Shown: positions 1 through 9,037, counted from the stretch's first letter. The stretch is DNA of 39,730 nucleotides from Ignavibacteriota bacterium (GCA_016218065.1 JACRFA010000220.1:1-39730), one strand, 5' to 3'. Notes: a model not told the origin generated them from the sequence alone. A program made the numbers and translations.

Positions 1-2
1 AG

Positions 3-656
3 CAGGTTCACCCACATAAGCAGCGTTCTTCCCCGCCATCATCGCCAGCTTCCGACATCAAAGAGCAACAGAAGGCAGAATCCCGCGCCGACGATTCGCG
101 ACTGATTCAGGCAGCACTCGGCGGCGACGACACCGCCTACAAGAAGCTCATGAAGAAGTATCATGACGCCATCTACAATTTTATTTATCGGATGGTGCAC
201 GACAAGCATCAGGTGGAAGATCTGACGCAGGAAGCGTTCATCAAAGCGTTCGCGTCGCTGGCAAGCTTCAACGAAGAGTTCGCGTTCAGCACGTGGCTCT
301 ATAAGATTGCGACGAACAACAGCATCGATTACATCCGCAAGCGGAAGCTGCAGACGTACTCCATCGACAAACCGATCGAGGCGAAGGACAGCGACTACGC
401 GTTCGAGCTTCCCGACGATACCTACGAGGCGGACAAGGAGATGATTTCGGACCAGCGCGCGAGAATGCTGAACGAGGCGATCGGGAAACTGCCCGAGAAG
501 TACCGGAAAGTCATTCGCCTGCGCCACGTTGACGAGAAGAGCTATGAGGAGATCGCGCAATCGTTGAAGCTGCCGATTGGAACCGTGAAGGCGCACATCT
601 TCAGGGCAAGAGAAATGTTGTACAAATCGCTGAAGGACAGGATTCGACATTACTAA
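3..656 (+). CDS. ECF-type RNA polymerase sigma factor, 5'-truncated by window edge
   Basis: This is a sigma70-family (ECF) transcription initiation factor. The frame is open from the first bases of the window, and no ATG, GTG or TTG occurs in it before the ORF-track Met at 150. Region 2 clearly begins upstream of that Met (DDSRLIQAALGGDDTAYKKL), so the true start lies outside the window. Region 2 continues with a core-binding signature (VEDLTQEAFIKAF) and a -10 recognition segment (FSTWLYKIATNNSIDYIRKR). Region 4 follows (LPEKYRKVIRLRH, then an HTH around EEIAQSLKLPIGTVKAHIFR). No anti-sigma gene follows directly; a secreted LiaF-like protein is next. The regulon cannot be told from sequence. 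Confidence 0.93.
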   Translation, partial: QVHPHKQRSSPPSSPASDIKEQQKAESRADDSRLIQAALGGDDTAYKKLMKKYHDAIYNFIYRMVHDKHQVEDLTQEAFIKAFASLASFNEEFAFSTWLYKIATNNSIDYIRKRKLQTYSIDKPIEAKDSDYAFELPDDTYEADKEMISDQRARMLNEAIGKLPEKYRKVIRLRHVDEKSYEEIAQSLKLPIGTVKAHIFRAREMLYKSLKDRIRHY

Positions 657-681
657 CAGGATTTCATAAAAGAAAGAAAAT

Positions 682-767
682 GTCCACGAAGTACACGAAG
701 GTGCACGAAGGTTTTTCTGATACAAGTAGAAATCACTTCTTAGTGTTCCTTCGTGAACTTCGTGGAC
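682..767. repeat. 86-bp inverted-repeat element (CACGAAGG family)
   Basis: Two 20-base arms, GTCCACGAAGTACACGAAGG at 682-701 and the complement of GTCCACGAAGTTCACGAAGG at 748-767, pair at 19 of 20 positions around a 46-base loop. Inside the loop the CACGAAGG unit occurs once more. The element fills most of the gap between the sigma factor and the next gene. It looks like a small non-autonomous palindromic element. It is not a classic terminator because no T-run follows the stem. Confidence 0.7.
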
Positions 768-844
768 GAAAAGAGGGAGTTTTCCAACAACGTGCTTAAG
801 GCTGAAACTCTCCTCTCTGCCCGGCGTATCATGAACCAGAGGTC

Positions 845-1717
845 ATGAGAAACAGAAGAATCCATATTGCACTGCTGACGTCATTGTTGCTGTTGGGAAC
901 GGCAGCGGAGGCCGGCGATCCGGGCGGAAACGAGATCGGGCGGACGACGGAGAAAGAGCTGAACGTCGTCATCTCGTCCTCGTTCGGGAAAGTGGTGGTG
1001 GAGAAGGGCGAGCCGCAGAAGATCATCGTGGGTGAGGCGCTCGACGAGGAGTCGCGCGCGCTGACGATGGATTACAGCATCCGCAACCGCGTGGGGTTCC
1101 TTGATATCAACCTCAACCCCGACAAGGAACCTGCCGATCACAAGAACGGCTCTTTTCACTTCGGCGACCTAAAAAACTCCAAGTGGCTGCTTCGATTCAC
1201 AGACGCGATGCCGATCGCGTTTGACATTGAACTGGGCGTCGCGCAGGGCGAGTTCGACCTTACCGGCTTGCAGGTGAAGGACTTCAATCTGTCATGCGGC
1301 GCAAGCAACGTCGTTGTGTCGTTCGATGAGCTGAACACAGAGTCGATGAACGAGCTGAACGTTCAATGCGGCGTCGGCAAGTTCGAAGGACGGCATCTCG
1401 GCAACGCGAACTTCAAGCGGTTCAGATTCGAGGGCGGCGTCGGGACGGCGACGCTTGACTTCAGCGGCGCGATCAACAGCGAGGTCGATGTCGATGTGAA
1501 TGTGGGGATGGGTCTCTGCACGATCATCGTGCCGAAGGAAGTCGGTGCACGAGTTTTCTACGACGAATCGTTGGTCTCGCGGCTCGACGTGGAAAAAGAC
1601 ATCCGTGCCGTCGATGAGACGTCGTATGTGAGCGACAACTTCAAGAGCGCATCGGGACGGATGAACATTCGCGTCGAAACCGGATTCGGGAGCGTGAAGA
1701 TACGACGGCCAAAGTGA
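845..1717 (+). CDS. Secreted LiaF-like / toast-rack domain protein
   Basis: This predicted exported protein of 290 residues has an N-terminal signal peptide (hydrophobic LLTSLLLLGTAAEA, likely cut after AEA). The mature part is almost entirely beta-strand. It contains a toast-rack-like N-terminal segment (KELNVVISSSFGKVVVEKGE) and a LiaF-C/DUF4097-like repeat of Gly-rich strands (NLSCGASNVVVSF, NVQCGVGKFEGRHL, FEGGVGTATLDFSG, VNVGMGLCTIIVPKEVGARV). Such domains form beta-solenoids and are often linked to envelope stress sensing. It follows an ECF sigma gene with a repeat element between them, so a link to envelope response is possible but inferred. No enzyme motif is visible. Confidence 0.75.
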   Translation: MRNRRIHIALLTSLLLLGTAAEAGDPGGNEIGRTTEKELNVVISSSFGKVVVEKGEPQKIIVGEALDEESRALTMDYSIRNRVGFLDINLNPDKEPADHKNGSFHFGDLKNSKWLLRFTDAMPIAFDIELGVAQGEFDLTGLQVKDFNLSCGASNVVVSFDELNTESMNELNVQCGVGKFEGRHLGNANFKRFRFEGGVGTATLDFSGAINSEVDVDVNVGMGLCTIIVPKEVGARVFYDESLVSRLDVEKDIRAVDETSYVSDNFKSASGRMNIRVETGFGSVKIRRPK

Positions 1718-1724
1718 ACCTCGA

Positions 1725-2216
1725 CTACAGCGCTAGCCCAAGACTTATCCCACCATAGAGATGAAAGCGATTGTGTGCGAGATCGTGAAACGGTGTGAAC
1801 GACAATCGAATCAACACACCGCCCTCCTCAGGTTGAAATCGCAATCCTACTGTTGAAGAGAGAAACGCCGATCCCTCCTTGCCAATCGACAGGCCAGACT
1901 TCCACCGGGGCAAATACACGAACCCAAGACCAAGCTCAAGTCGGTATCTTTGTCCGTAATAGTAATTGCATAGCAGCGGAACCGTGACATCCTCGCCGGT
2001 CACGGCGCCGATTCCAATCCTCACGCCAAAATCTCTCGTAACAAACTTCTCGCAATTCACACTGACGAGAATGCCGTTACCCAACAGTTCTCCAAAGACG
2101 GCATCGCGAATGCTGTCATCTTTATTCGCTTCGGTGTATTGAGGTGAGGTCGAAGGCGTTCCGGCGAATGAGAATGCAACAACAGTTGTTATCAGAAGGA
2201 AGAGAGTGGATTTCAT
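1725..2216 (-). CDS. Small outer-membrane beta-barrel-like protein, paralogue 1
   Basis: The ORF track begins at a TTG, but an ATG two codons later (2216) is the likelier start; neither has a strong Shine-Dalgarno site. The protein has a signal peptide (MKSTLFLLITTVVAFSFAG) and a mature part of alternating hydrophobic strands ending in an aromatic or hydrophobic tail (GGISLGLAL), as expected of a small 8-strand-type barrel. The signature VFGELLGNGILVSVNCEKF is shared with the next gene upstream, its tandem paralogue. It converges with the toast-rack gene with only 7 bp between stops. No specific function can be assigned. Confidence 0.6.
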   Translation of the reverse strand: MKSTLFLLITTVVAFSFAGTPSTSPQYTEANKDDSIRDAVFGELLGNGILVSVNCEKFVTRDFGVRIGIGAVTGEDVTVPLLCNYYYGQRYRLELGLGFVYLPRWKSGLSIGKEGSAFLSSTVGLRFQPEEGGVLIRLSFTPFHDLAHNRFHLYGGISLGLAL

Positions 2217-2244
2217 TGTCAATCAGAAGGTTTTGGTATTTGAT

Positions 2245-2766
2245 CTAAAAAGTCGTTCCAATGCTAAGCCCAACGATGAGCCTTCCGCGAGATTTCTCTG
2301 GGTTGAAGAAAGGAGTAAGAGACGCTCGGAAGAAAAATCCCCCGCATGGCGGTGGGTCGAATTTCAGACCTACGGTCGAAGTTAAGATCAGAGGACCTTT
2401 TGATTCCTCCGAGAGAAAAACGATTTTCCATTTCGGCTGAAGGACAACGCCCATGCCGAGTTCGAGTTGGTACTTGGCGCCAACATAGTAGTTGGCCATC
2501 AACGGGACCGTTTGACCGACAATCCCATAGCCGATTCGTAAACCGAATCGACGCGAAAGGAATCGCTCGTAATTGATGGTCAAGCCGAGTCCGTTGCCGA
2601 CAATTTCTCCAAATACGGCGTTCTCGGGACACGTTTGGGATGTCTCGAGTGGGTACTCGGTTTGAGGAATTCTATTCAAATTCCCGGGTCGTGCTGACCC
2701 ACAACTATGTGATGTGCTTTGCAAGTCCACGAGACCGAAGATCAAAACTAGGAATGCTGATTTCAT
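2245..2766 (-). CDS. Small outer-membrane beta-barrel-like protein, paralogue 2
   Basis: This is a tandem paralogue of the gene at 1725. Both share VFGE-(L/I)-(L/V)-GNG, then an NYERF-like segment, FG(V/L)RIG, (V)PL(L/M)xNYY, (Y)(R/Q)LELG(L/M)G and STVGL(R/K)F. The start ATG at 2766 leads into a hydrophobic N-terminus (MKSAFLVLIFGLVDL) consistent with an export signal, though the cleavage site is unclear. The C-terminus (LIVGLSIGTTF) ends in Phe, as many outer-membrane barrels do. Only 28 bp separate it from its paralogue, so the two are probably co-transcribed after local duplication. Function unknown. Confidence 0.6.
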   Translation of the reverse strand: MKSAFLVLIFGLVDLQSTSHSCGSARPGNLNRIPQTEYPLETSQTCPENAVFGEIVGNGLGLTINYERFLSRRFGLRIGYGIVGQTVPLMANYYVGAKYQLELGMGVVLQPKWKIVFLSEESKGPLILTSTVGLKFDPPPCGGFFFRASLTPFFNPEKSRGRLIVGLSIGTTF

Positions 2767-2823
2767 TTTCCAAGTACGACAAAAGTTTTAAGATTATCGT
2801 TACGAATGCTGGTCATTCGCTGT

Positions 2824-5403
2824 TCACCACAAAGCAAACGCTGCCCACGCGTGCAACGCGGCGTACTCCTTGTTCTTGATCATCTCAAGCAACGCGTTTC
2901 TGTACGCAGCTTCCGCGGAATTTCCGGCAAGCAGATTCGCATAAAACAATCCGACAAAAAACTTCTTCGCTTTCCGTGTCGGCACGAACGTGTTCATCAC
3001 GACGTCGCCGGTTCCATTCATGCGCACGATCCGCGGGATGATCGCGTGAGGCGGCCGGGCGCTCAGGTTCGACACCACGAGAACGGGAAACGGCGAGATG
3101 CCAAAGAATTCTCCCAGCCGCTCGTAGCGCAGCGTCGCATATTCTTTTCCGCCCGACAACACCACATACGATTGAGGAAGGTCAGAAGGAAACACCCGCA
3201 ACTCGACTGCCATATGCAACACGTCTCCGTGTACCTGCCTCAACGTGCGAACGGACGCATCTCTGCCGAAGTACAGGCGAGCATCGCGCGAGAGCGTCCG
3301 CGTGTCGCTCAGTTCGTACTCGACGTCCCACGAAGTAGAGCCGGCGTTGCCGAATCCGATAACGGACGGCGGTGTATGAAGCGGCGTTCCCTTCAACGCA
3401 AGCGTCGAAACATCCGGCAGATAGCGAACGGAAAGCTGCTCGATGACGTACGATGCGCGAGTCTCTTGCTTCTGCAGCGCGTGCACCGGAATCAACGGCA
3501 GATCGACAGGCAGCGCGACGTAGAGTCTCGTCGCTCCCTGAAGTTCTCGCTCAATTGGTTGCAGCAGCATGCCGTACAGTTGCGCGGACAGTACACGCGT
3601 CCTGCGATCAAGTTGTGTCTGGGTAGATGGAGGAAGCTCGTGCGTGCTTTGCGCGAGAAGCGTGTTCAGCTCGTTCGCGGCTGCAATGAATTTGGATTTC
3701 TCCACGGCTGCGACCCGCACTGCGGATGATTGGTTCGTGACAAGGAACGCGTAGAGAGAGTTCTCCGTCGGGATATAGTCAACCAGCGCGGAGCCTGCCG
3801 GCAGGAATTTCGAAACGTCGCGAAGAGTGAGTTGCTGAGGCAAGACAGCGGCGTTGTATCGCGCGTTCGTTGCAGCAATCGAGTCGCCAAGTTCGCGCAA
3901 CCGCTGCGAAGTGCGGGCAAGAACGTTCTTCAGTTCCGCCGCAAGCGCTTGCGACTCCGAGCGCAACGCGGCGGCCACGGCAAGTTGCCGCTCAGTCCCG
4001 ATGTACTGACGGCGCGCATCGGCAAATGTCTCGAATGCAGAATTGAGTCGTTCATCTTTTGTGTTGATTGTCAGAGCCGGGAACGATTTCATCCAAATCA
4101 TCAACGTCTTCTGCTCGGCGTAGCGGAATGCTTCATCGTTCATGCCGAGCTGGAGCAGCAGATCAATCAGATCGTCGTAGTAGGATGTTCCATTGTTGCC
4201 GGCACGCTCGCAATTGACGTACAGATCATTCTCGTCGCGGGAGGCAAAGCTGCTATCGAAGTTGGCAACCGCGTTGCGAAAGTATTCCAGCGCCTCCGAC
4301 AATCGAGTGTTCTGCATCGCATTTTGTCCCAGACACGAGTGTGCATACGCGTTTGCCGCGGGCAACCCGACGTGAGCAAGAAGCTCGGCGCCGGCTTCGT
4401 ACTCCCGTGTCGCGTCGATTCTTCTTTCAGCGCGGTCGCAATGCCCGAGTTGCAGGAGCGCGTACGCTTCGTTCAATTTATTTTGGGTGCGGATTGCTGA
4501 TCGCAGCGCGAAGTTGAAATACGTTCTCGCCTGCGAAAATTTCTTCCGGGTGAGGTAGATGTTCCCGACTCTCAGCAAGATTTCTTCGCGTTCGCGAGCA
4601 ACGCCTTTCGCTGTGTCGGCCAAACGGATTGCGTCGGCGAAAGACCGGAATGCCGCAGTCTGGTTTCCCATCCGATCCTGAGCGATGGCGGCATGATTGA
4701 GCGCGATGATAATGGCAAGCGAGTTGCCCGCACGTCTGGCGAGAGACAACGAAGCGACGAAGTCCTGAAGTGCAGCGGAGAAATCATTGTACGCCAGCGA
4801 TGATCTTCCGCGCTCAAGGTACGCCCGGGATTGATTGAGGAGATCGTTGCGTCGTTGAGATGAGGCCAATTGCTCATTCAGCGTCCGACGTTCAAACTCA
4901 ACATCGCCGAGCGCATGCACGACCGGAATCAGCGCCCACTTCAGCGCGTTCGCGCTAACCGTATCGTTGCGCGCCTGTTCCACTCTCAGCGCTTCAAGTA
5001 ATGTCGTCGAAGCAGCGGGAAAGTTCTCGCAAAGCGTTTGCGCGTGAGCGATGGCAAGCGTCGCGGCGCGTATGCCGTGATTATCCGCGATGCCCCGATA
5101 GGCTTCCCGTGCGGCGCGGTACAACTCGAGCGCGCTGTCGAACCGCGCGGCCGCCGCGTAGTTTTCTCCGAGCAGAAGCAAGCCTTCCGCCCGGCGCTCA
5201 CGCTCGCCGAGTACGTCATCGAGCGCGATGCTTTCAAGGAGGAGCCGTCGGGTGGCGAGATGATCGCCGCGAGCGAGCGCGCCCTTCGCCTTGTCGAACA
5301 CGAGTGTTGCACGCTGATGCATAAGTTCATTGTCGTCGCCGCACCCAATCAGAACAGACACGGCGAACAGAACGGCAAGGAATTGAGAGAAGCGGTTTAG
5401 CAT
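2824..5403 (-). CDS. TPR lipoprotein with degenerate CHAT domain
   Basis: This 859-residue protein starts with a lipoprotein signal (VSVLIGC, lipidation at Cys21). Residues about 25-450 form many TPR-like helical pairs, with repeats such as LYRAAREAYRGIADNHGIRAATLAIA. A helical linker follows, then a C-terminal CHAT-like domain from about residue 545 (LPAGSALVDYIPTENSLYAFLV, YVALPVDLPLIPVHAL, FFVGLFYANLLAGNSAEAAYRNAL). CHAT domains are caspase-like peptidases with a His-Cys pair, usually in LHxAxHG and VxLSACxT contexts. Here those places read LHMAVEL and LVVSNLSA, so both catalytic residues appear lost. It is probably a periplasmic scaffold or binding protein rather than an active protease. 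It lies upstream of the two small barrels on the same strand. Confidence 0.82.
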   Translation of the reverse strand: MLNRFSQFLAVLFAVSVLIGCGDDNELMHQRATLVFDKAKGALARGDHLATRRLLLESIALDDVLGERERRAEGLLLLGENYAAAARFDSALELYRAAREAYRGIADNHGIRAATLAIAHAQTLCENFPAASTTLLEALRVEQARNDTVSANALKWALIPVVHALGDVEFERRTLNEQLASSQRRNDLLNQSRAYLERGRSSLAYNDFSAALQDFVASLSLARRAGNSLAIIIALNHAAIAQDRMGNQTAAFRSFADAIRLADTAKGVAREREEILLRVGNIYLTRKKFSQARTYFNFALRSAIRTQNKLNEAYALLQLGHCDRAERRIDATREYEAGAELLAHVGLPAANAYAHSCLGQNAMQNTRLSEALEYFRNAVANFDSSFASRDENDLYVNCERAGNNGTSYYDDLIDLLLQLGMNDEAFRYAEQKTLMIWMKSFPALTINTKDERLNSAFETFADARRQYIGTERQLAVAAALRSESQALAAELKNVLARTSQRLRELGDSIAATNARYNAAVLPQQLTLRDVSKFLPAGSALVDYIPTENSLYAFLVTNQSSAVRVAAVEKSKFIAAANELNTLLAQSTHELPPSTQTQLDRRTRVLSAQLYGMLLQPIERELQGATRLYVALPVDLPLIPVHALQKQETRASYVIEQLSVRYLPDVSTLALKGTPLHTPPSVIGFGNAGSTSWDVEYELSDTRTLSRDARLYFGRDASVRTLRQVHGDVLHMAVELRVFPSDLPQSYVVLSGGKEYATLRYERLGEFFGISPFPVLVVSNLSARPPHAIIPRIVRMNGTGDVVMNTFVPTRKAKKFFVGLFYANLLAGNSAEAAYRNALLEMIKNKEYAALHAWAAFALW

Positions 5404-5465
5404 TCAGTTGAGAGGTTCGTCATGGAAAAAGATAGTCAACGCGTGAGGCAGAAACAATGTCCGGT

Positions 5466-6761
5466 TCAGGAGATGAGCAGTCGCCGGACCTCGCTGTAGC
5501 GCGCCGGCATCGTGATCGTGTGAGTCGGCCTGTTCATCGATTCCTGAAGCGTCGAAGGCAGCGGAATCGTTGTGCCGATTGCCTCTTGAACAATGTCGGC
5601 ACACTTGGCTGGATGCGCAGGAGCGGTCACGATAATCGGCGGAGCGTTCGTCATCCATTGCTGCGCTTTGCGCGCGGCTGCAACACCGACCGCCGAGTGG
5701 GGATCGAGAATGGTGCTTCGTGTCTCATACGTTCGGCGGATTTCGGCAATCGTTTCCTCATCCGAAATACTCACGGCATCGATGTCGTTGCGCAAGAGGC
5801 GAACATCGTGCTTGTACAGACACTGGAGGCGCGCAAGATTGCCGGGGTTGGCGACATCCATCGCGTTGGAGATGGTGCGAATAGTGTCGGCGGGAACAAA
5901 CTCGCCCGTGTGCAGATAGTGAATCACGCCGTCGTTGGCGTTGGTCGCGGCGATGAACCCGCGCAGCGGCATCCCCATCCATTTCGCATAAACACCCGCC
6001 GTGATGTTTCCGAAATTGCCGCTGGGGACAACGACAAGGGGCGACTCGCTGACGCCGAATTGGCGCTGAAGCTGCGCAATACTCCAGCCATAGTATGCAA
6101 TCTGCGGCAAGAGCCGTCCGACGTTGATTGAGTTTGCCGTCGTCAGCGTGCGATGGCGCTGCACTACCGGATCGGCGAGCGCTCTCTTCACAAGCCGCTG
6201 ACAATCATCGAACGTTCCTTCGACTTCGATGGCGGTGATGTTGCCGCCGAGCGTCGTCATCTGCAACTCTTGCAGCCGGCTGATTTTTTCCGATGGGAAG
6301 AAGATGGCGACGGAAATGTTTGGGACGTTGTAGAATCCGCGTGCAACGGCGCTGCCGGTATTGCCTGATGTCGCGACAAGCACGGTCAGCTCTTGATGAT
6401 GATGCTCAAGGAAATGCGATATCACGTGCGCCATGAACCGGACGCCGATGTCTTTGAAGGCGAGCGACGGTCCATGAAAAAGTTCAAGCAGGAAAATTCC
6501 TTCGTCAAGCTTCACAAGCGGAATCGGAAAATTCCAGGCGTTGCGGAGAATCGACAGCAATTTCTGATTCGGAATCTCATCAACAAACAACGACAGAACG
6601 TCGAGGCCGATCTGATGCAGCGATGTCGAGCGTCCCGCGTCGGAGAGAAGGCGCGGAGTCGTTTCGGGCACAAGCAAGGCTCCATCGGGCGCGAGTCCGG
6701 CAAAAAGCGCTTCGCGAAAGCTGAGTGTTGGCGAGCTGTTGAGAACCGAATGGTACTTCAT
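5466..6761 (-). CDS. thrC: Threonine synthase
   Basis: This PLP enzyme converts O-phosphohomoserine to threonine, the last step of threonine synthesis. At 431 residues it matches the usual size of the bacterial long-type ThrC. The N-terminus has the family pattern (SFREALFAGLAPDGALLVPE). The PLP lysine lies in HGPSLAFKDIG (Lys103) and the phosphate-binding loop is SGNTGSA (about residues 132-138). A later motif, VVVPSGNFGNITAG, is also typical of this family. No other threonine-pathway gene is adjacent. The gene stands between a hydrolase and the CHAT lipoprotein on the same strand. Confidence 0.96.
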   Translation of the reverse strand: MKYHSVLNSSPTLSFREALFAGLAPDGALLVPETTPRLLSDAGRSTSLHQIGLDVLSLFVDEIPNQKLLSILRNAWNFPIPLVKLDEGIFLLELFHGPSLAFKDIGVRFMAHVISHFLEHHHQELTVLVATSGNTGSAVARGFYNVPNISVAIFFPSEKISRLQELQMTTLGGNITAIEVEGTFDDCQRLVKRALADPVVQRHRTLTTANSINVGRLLPQIAYYGWSIAQLQRQFGVSESPLVVVPSGNFGNITAGVYAKWMGMPLRGFIAATNANDGVIHYLHTGEFVPADTIRTISNAMDVANPGNLARLQCLYKHDVRLLRNDIDAVSISDEETIAEIRRTYETRSTILDPHSAVGVAAARKAQQWMTNAPPIIVTAPAHPAKCADIVQEAIGTTIPLPSTLQESMNRPTHTITMPARYSEVRRLLIS

Positions 6762-6836
6762 GCGCGTGCTTTCATGCCGTTGCTGATCGTCGCCGGCGCG
6801 AAGACAATCACCCGGTAGTTTCTTGAAACCATCGTG

Positions 6837-7742
6837 TTAAACGTGTTTCTCGAAAAACTCGATGATGCGTCGGGAGTACTCTGCGCCGCCGACTTCCATC
6901 ATGTCGTGATGCTTCGCTCCGGGAATGAGCCAGAATTCTTTGGGGTGATTGGCGGCCTTGTACACGCGTTCCGAGTAATCGTAGTTGATCAAACCGTCTT
7001 CCGTGCCATGAAGCAGAAAGATGGGAATGTGAATTTGCCGAACGGCTTTCATCGGCGAGACGTCGTTCGCACGGAAGCTCGCGAGAAATTCCGATCGCTT
7101 GATCACGATGTTCCGCAGGTAATGCCAGGGGAGTTTGATGATGCGCTTCTGATAGTCATCGAACACCGTGCGCAGCGATGCGAAGCCGCTTTCCGCGACA
7201 ACCGCCGACACGCGGGAGTCGATGGCGGCAAGTTGCAGCGCGACCGCGGCCCCCATCGACCAACCGAACACGCCGATCTTTCCGACGAACAGATCGGCCC
7301 GCGTCAGCAGGTAATCGATCACGAGCTGCGCGTCGAATTTTTCATGGTAGCCGTACGTGCAGAACTTGCCTCCGCTTTCGCCATGCCGTCGCGAGTCGTA
7401 CAAGAACACATTGTAGCCCACTTCATACATCTGCCGGGCAATCTTGAGGCCGGCGATTTTGCTTTCGCTGACCCCGTGCAGAATCAGGATCGTGCCACGC
7501 GCCGGCTGCGGCGCTTTGATGAGCCAACAGCTCAAGTCAAATCCATCTTTCGTCTTAAGCAGAATGTCTTCGAACGGAAGCTTGAGATGTGTCGGGTGCA
7601 GAATGTCGGTGCGCTGACGATACCATTCGCTTGTTCGACGGTACGGTTGCAGGAGCAACACGGGGCCGATGACAAGCAACACGAGCGAGACTGCGATCAT
7701 GAAAATCACGATCAGCAGAATAAGCAGTAGCAGTATATTCAC
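6837..7742 (-). CDS. Membrane-anchored alpha/beta hydrolase
   Basis: This serine hydrolase has an alpha/beta fold and an N-terminal membrane anchor (LLLLILLIVIFMIAVSLVLLVIGPVLLL). It shows the oxyanion strand LILHGVSESK, YDSRRHGESGG, nucleophile elbow GWSMG, an acid in LLHGTEDGLI and a histidine in PGAKHHDMMEV, so the triad is complete. It resembles YqkD/BAAT-like hydrolases; the substrate is unknown. The ORF track starts at 7820, but a good promoter (7782-7810, minus strand) lies inside that extension. I therefore prefer the GTG at 7742, just before the membrane segment. The Shine-Dalgarno site there is weak, so the start is uncertain. Confidence 0.82.
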   Translation of the reverse strand: MNILLLLILLIVIFMIAVSLVLLVIGPVLLLQPYRRTSEWYRQRTDILHPTHLKLPFEDILLKTKDGFDLSCWLIKAPQPARGTILILHGVSESKIAGLKIARQMYEVGYNVFLYDSRRHGESGGKFCTYGYHEKFDAQLVIDYLLTRADLFVGKIGVFGWSMGAAVALQLAAIDSRVSAVVAESGFASLRTVFDDYQKRIIKLPWHYLRNIVIKRSEFLASFRANDVSPMKAVRQIHIPIFLLHGTEDGLINYDYSERVYKAANHPKEFWLIPGAKHHDMMEVGGAEYSRRIIEFFEKHV

Positions 7743-7781
7743 GCCCGGTCGATCATTAGGAGAGGATAGATGTTCTGAGTA

Positions 7782-7810
7782 AATATAGGGAGCAAGGTTG
7801 CATGATGCAA
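7782..7810 (-). promoter_or_regulatory. Sigma70-like promoter for the hydrolase gene
   Basis: On the minus strand TTGCAT and TATATT are separated by 17 bases. The -35 overlaps a near-perfect palindrome (GTTGCATGATGCAAC, 7797-7811) that could also bind a regulator. The position inside the ORF-track reading frame argues for a start at 7742. Confidence 0.5.
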
Positions 7811-7882
7811 CGGCCTTCATTGTAAGTCCAGCGCATAGTCGTTATATTTTTCACAATCTACATTCTCCGCATATCCTTCACT

Positions 7883-8986
7883 ATGCTTACGCGTTGGTTT
7901 GATTTTCTTCTCGGCGTGCCGCTGCTCTGGCTGATCTCGCTCGTGAGGCTCAGGCAGCCGGCAGTTCGGGATTTCAGAAAGATTCTGGTAATCAAACTCG
8001 CCGCGATGGGAGACACGGTGTTGTTGATTCCCGTGCTTCACTCTCTTCGTGGCGCGCATCCGGACGCGACGATTCACTGGTTGATGTCACGTGTGAACGC
8101 TCCGGTCGCACGCACCGTGCCGTACGTGAACGAGACGATTGCGTGGAACGGATTCTCTCCGATGCATTTCCTGACGTTGATTCAACAGTTGAGGCGAGAG
8201 CGGTACGATGCCGTTATCGACTTTGAGCAGTGGGCCCGCGGCACGGCGCTGATTTCTTTTTTCTGCGGCGCGCCTCATCGGGTCGGGTTCACAACACCGG
8301 GCCAGTTCAGAAGCAGTCTGTTCACCGAATCGGTGGAGAAGACATTTCGCGTGCACGAGCTTGACGACTTCTACGCGCTGGCGGCGAAGCTGGGCACACT
8401 CGAACGACAACCAACGCTCGAAATTTTCGAAACGGAGAAGGGGAAGGACGAAATCGGCGCTCTTCTTTCCGACACACTTCAACGCAACAAGCTGAACGTT
8501 CTGATTCATCCCGGCTGCGGAGCTGACGGACTTCCGCGCGAATGGCCGTTGAGCAAGTACGCCGAGGTTTCTCAATGGCTGGAGAAAACATTCGACGCGC
8601 AGATTTTCGCGTCGGGCGGCCCCGAAGAAACGCAGAAGACTGCCGGGCTGGCACGACTGACCGGCGGCAACGTGATCGACCTCGGCGGCAAGCTCTCGTG
8701 GGAAGGCGTGATCTCTCTTGTTCGACACGTGGATCTGATTATTTCCGGCAACACCGGAGTGATGCACATTGCTGCTGCGCTCCAAAAGAAACAACTCGCG
8801 CTCCACGGCCCGACAAATGCGCTGCTGTGGGGACCGGTCAATCCGAATGCCGTCGTGGTGCGGAGTTCCTGCCCCGGATGTCCGAGCCTTCGGTTGGGCT
8901 TTGAGTACCATCGGCGCGACCAATTCTGCATGAACCTCATCGAAGTTGATGAAGTGAAGGCTTCTCTTTCGCAAATGCTTTCCTGA
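7883..8986 (+). CDS. Glycosyltransferase family 9 (heptosyltransferase-like)
   Basis: This 367-residue protein has the two-Rossmann (GT-B) layout of ADP-heptose:LPS heptosyltransferases. The N-terminal motif is KILVIKLAAMGDTVLLIPVL. The C-terminal half has the sugar-nucleotide site: HPGCGADGLPREWPLSKYAEV, then ASGGPEE, DLGGKLSWEGVISLV and ISGNTGVMHIAAAL. The tail contains Cys-rich CPGCP and FCMNLI, common in this family. It probably adds a sugar to LPS core or another envelope glycan at the inner membrane face. It is divergent from the hydrolase and not obviously in an operon. The exact donor and acceptor cannot be told. Confidence 0.9.
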   Translation: MLTRWFDFLLGVPLLWLISLVRLRQPAVRDFRKILVIKLAAMGDTVLLIPVLHSLRGAHPDATIHWLMSRVNAPVARTVPYVNETIAWNGFSPMHFLTLIQQLRRERYDAVIDFEQWARGTALISFFCGAPHRVGFTTPGQFRSSLFTESVEKTFRVHELDDFYALAAKLGTLERQPTLEIFETEKGKDEIGALLSDTLQRNKLNVLIHPGCGADGLPREWPLSKYAEVSQWLEKTFDAQIFASGGPEETQKTAGLARLTGGNVIDLGGKLSWEGVISLVRHVDLIISGNTGVMHIAAALQKKQLALHGPTNALLWGPVNPNAVVVRSSCPGCPSLRLGFEYHRRDQFCMNLIEVDEVKASLSQMLS

Positions 8987-9037
8987 ACTGCATCGTCTCC
9001 AACAGCATCAAACAAAAAGCCTTAGCGGAATTCTGCG

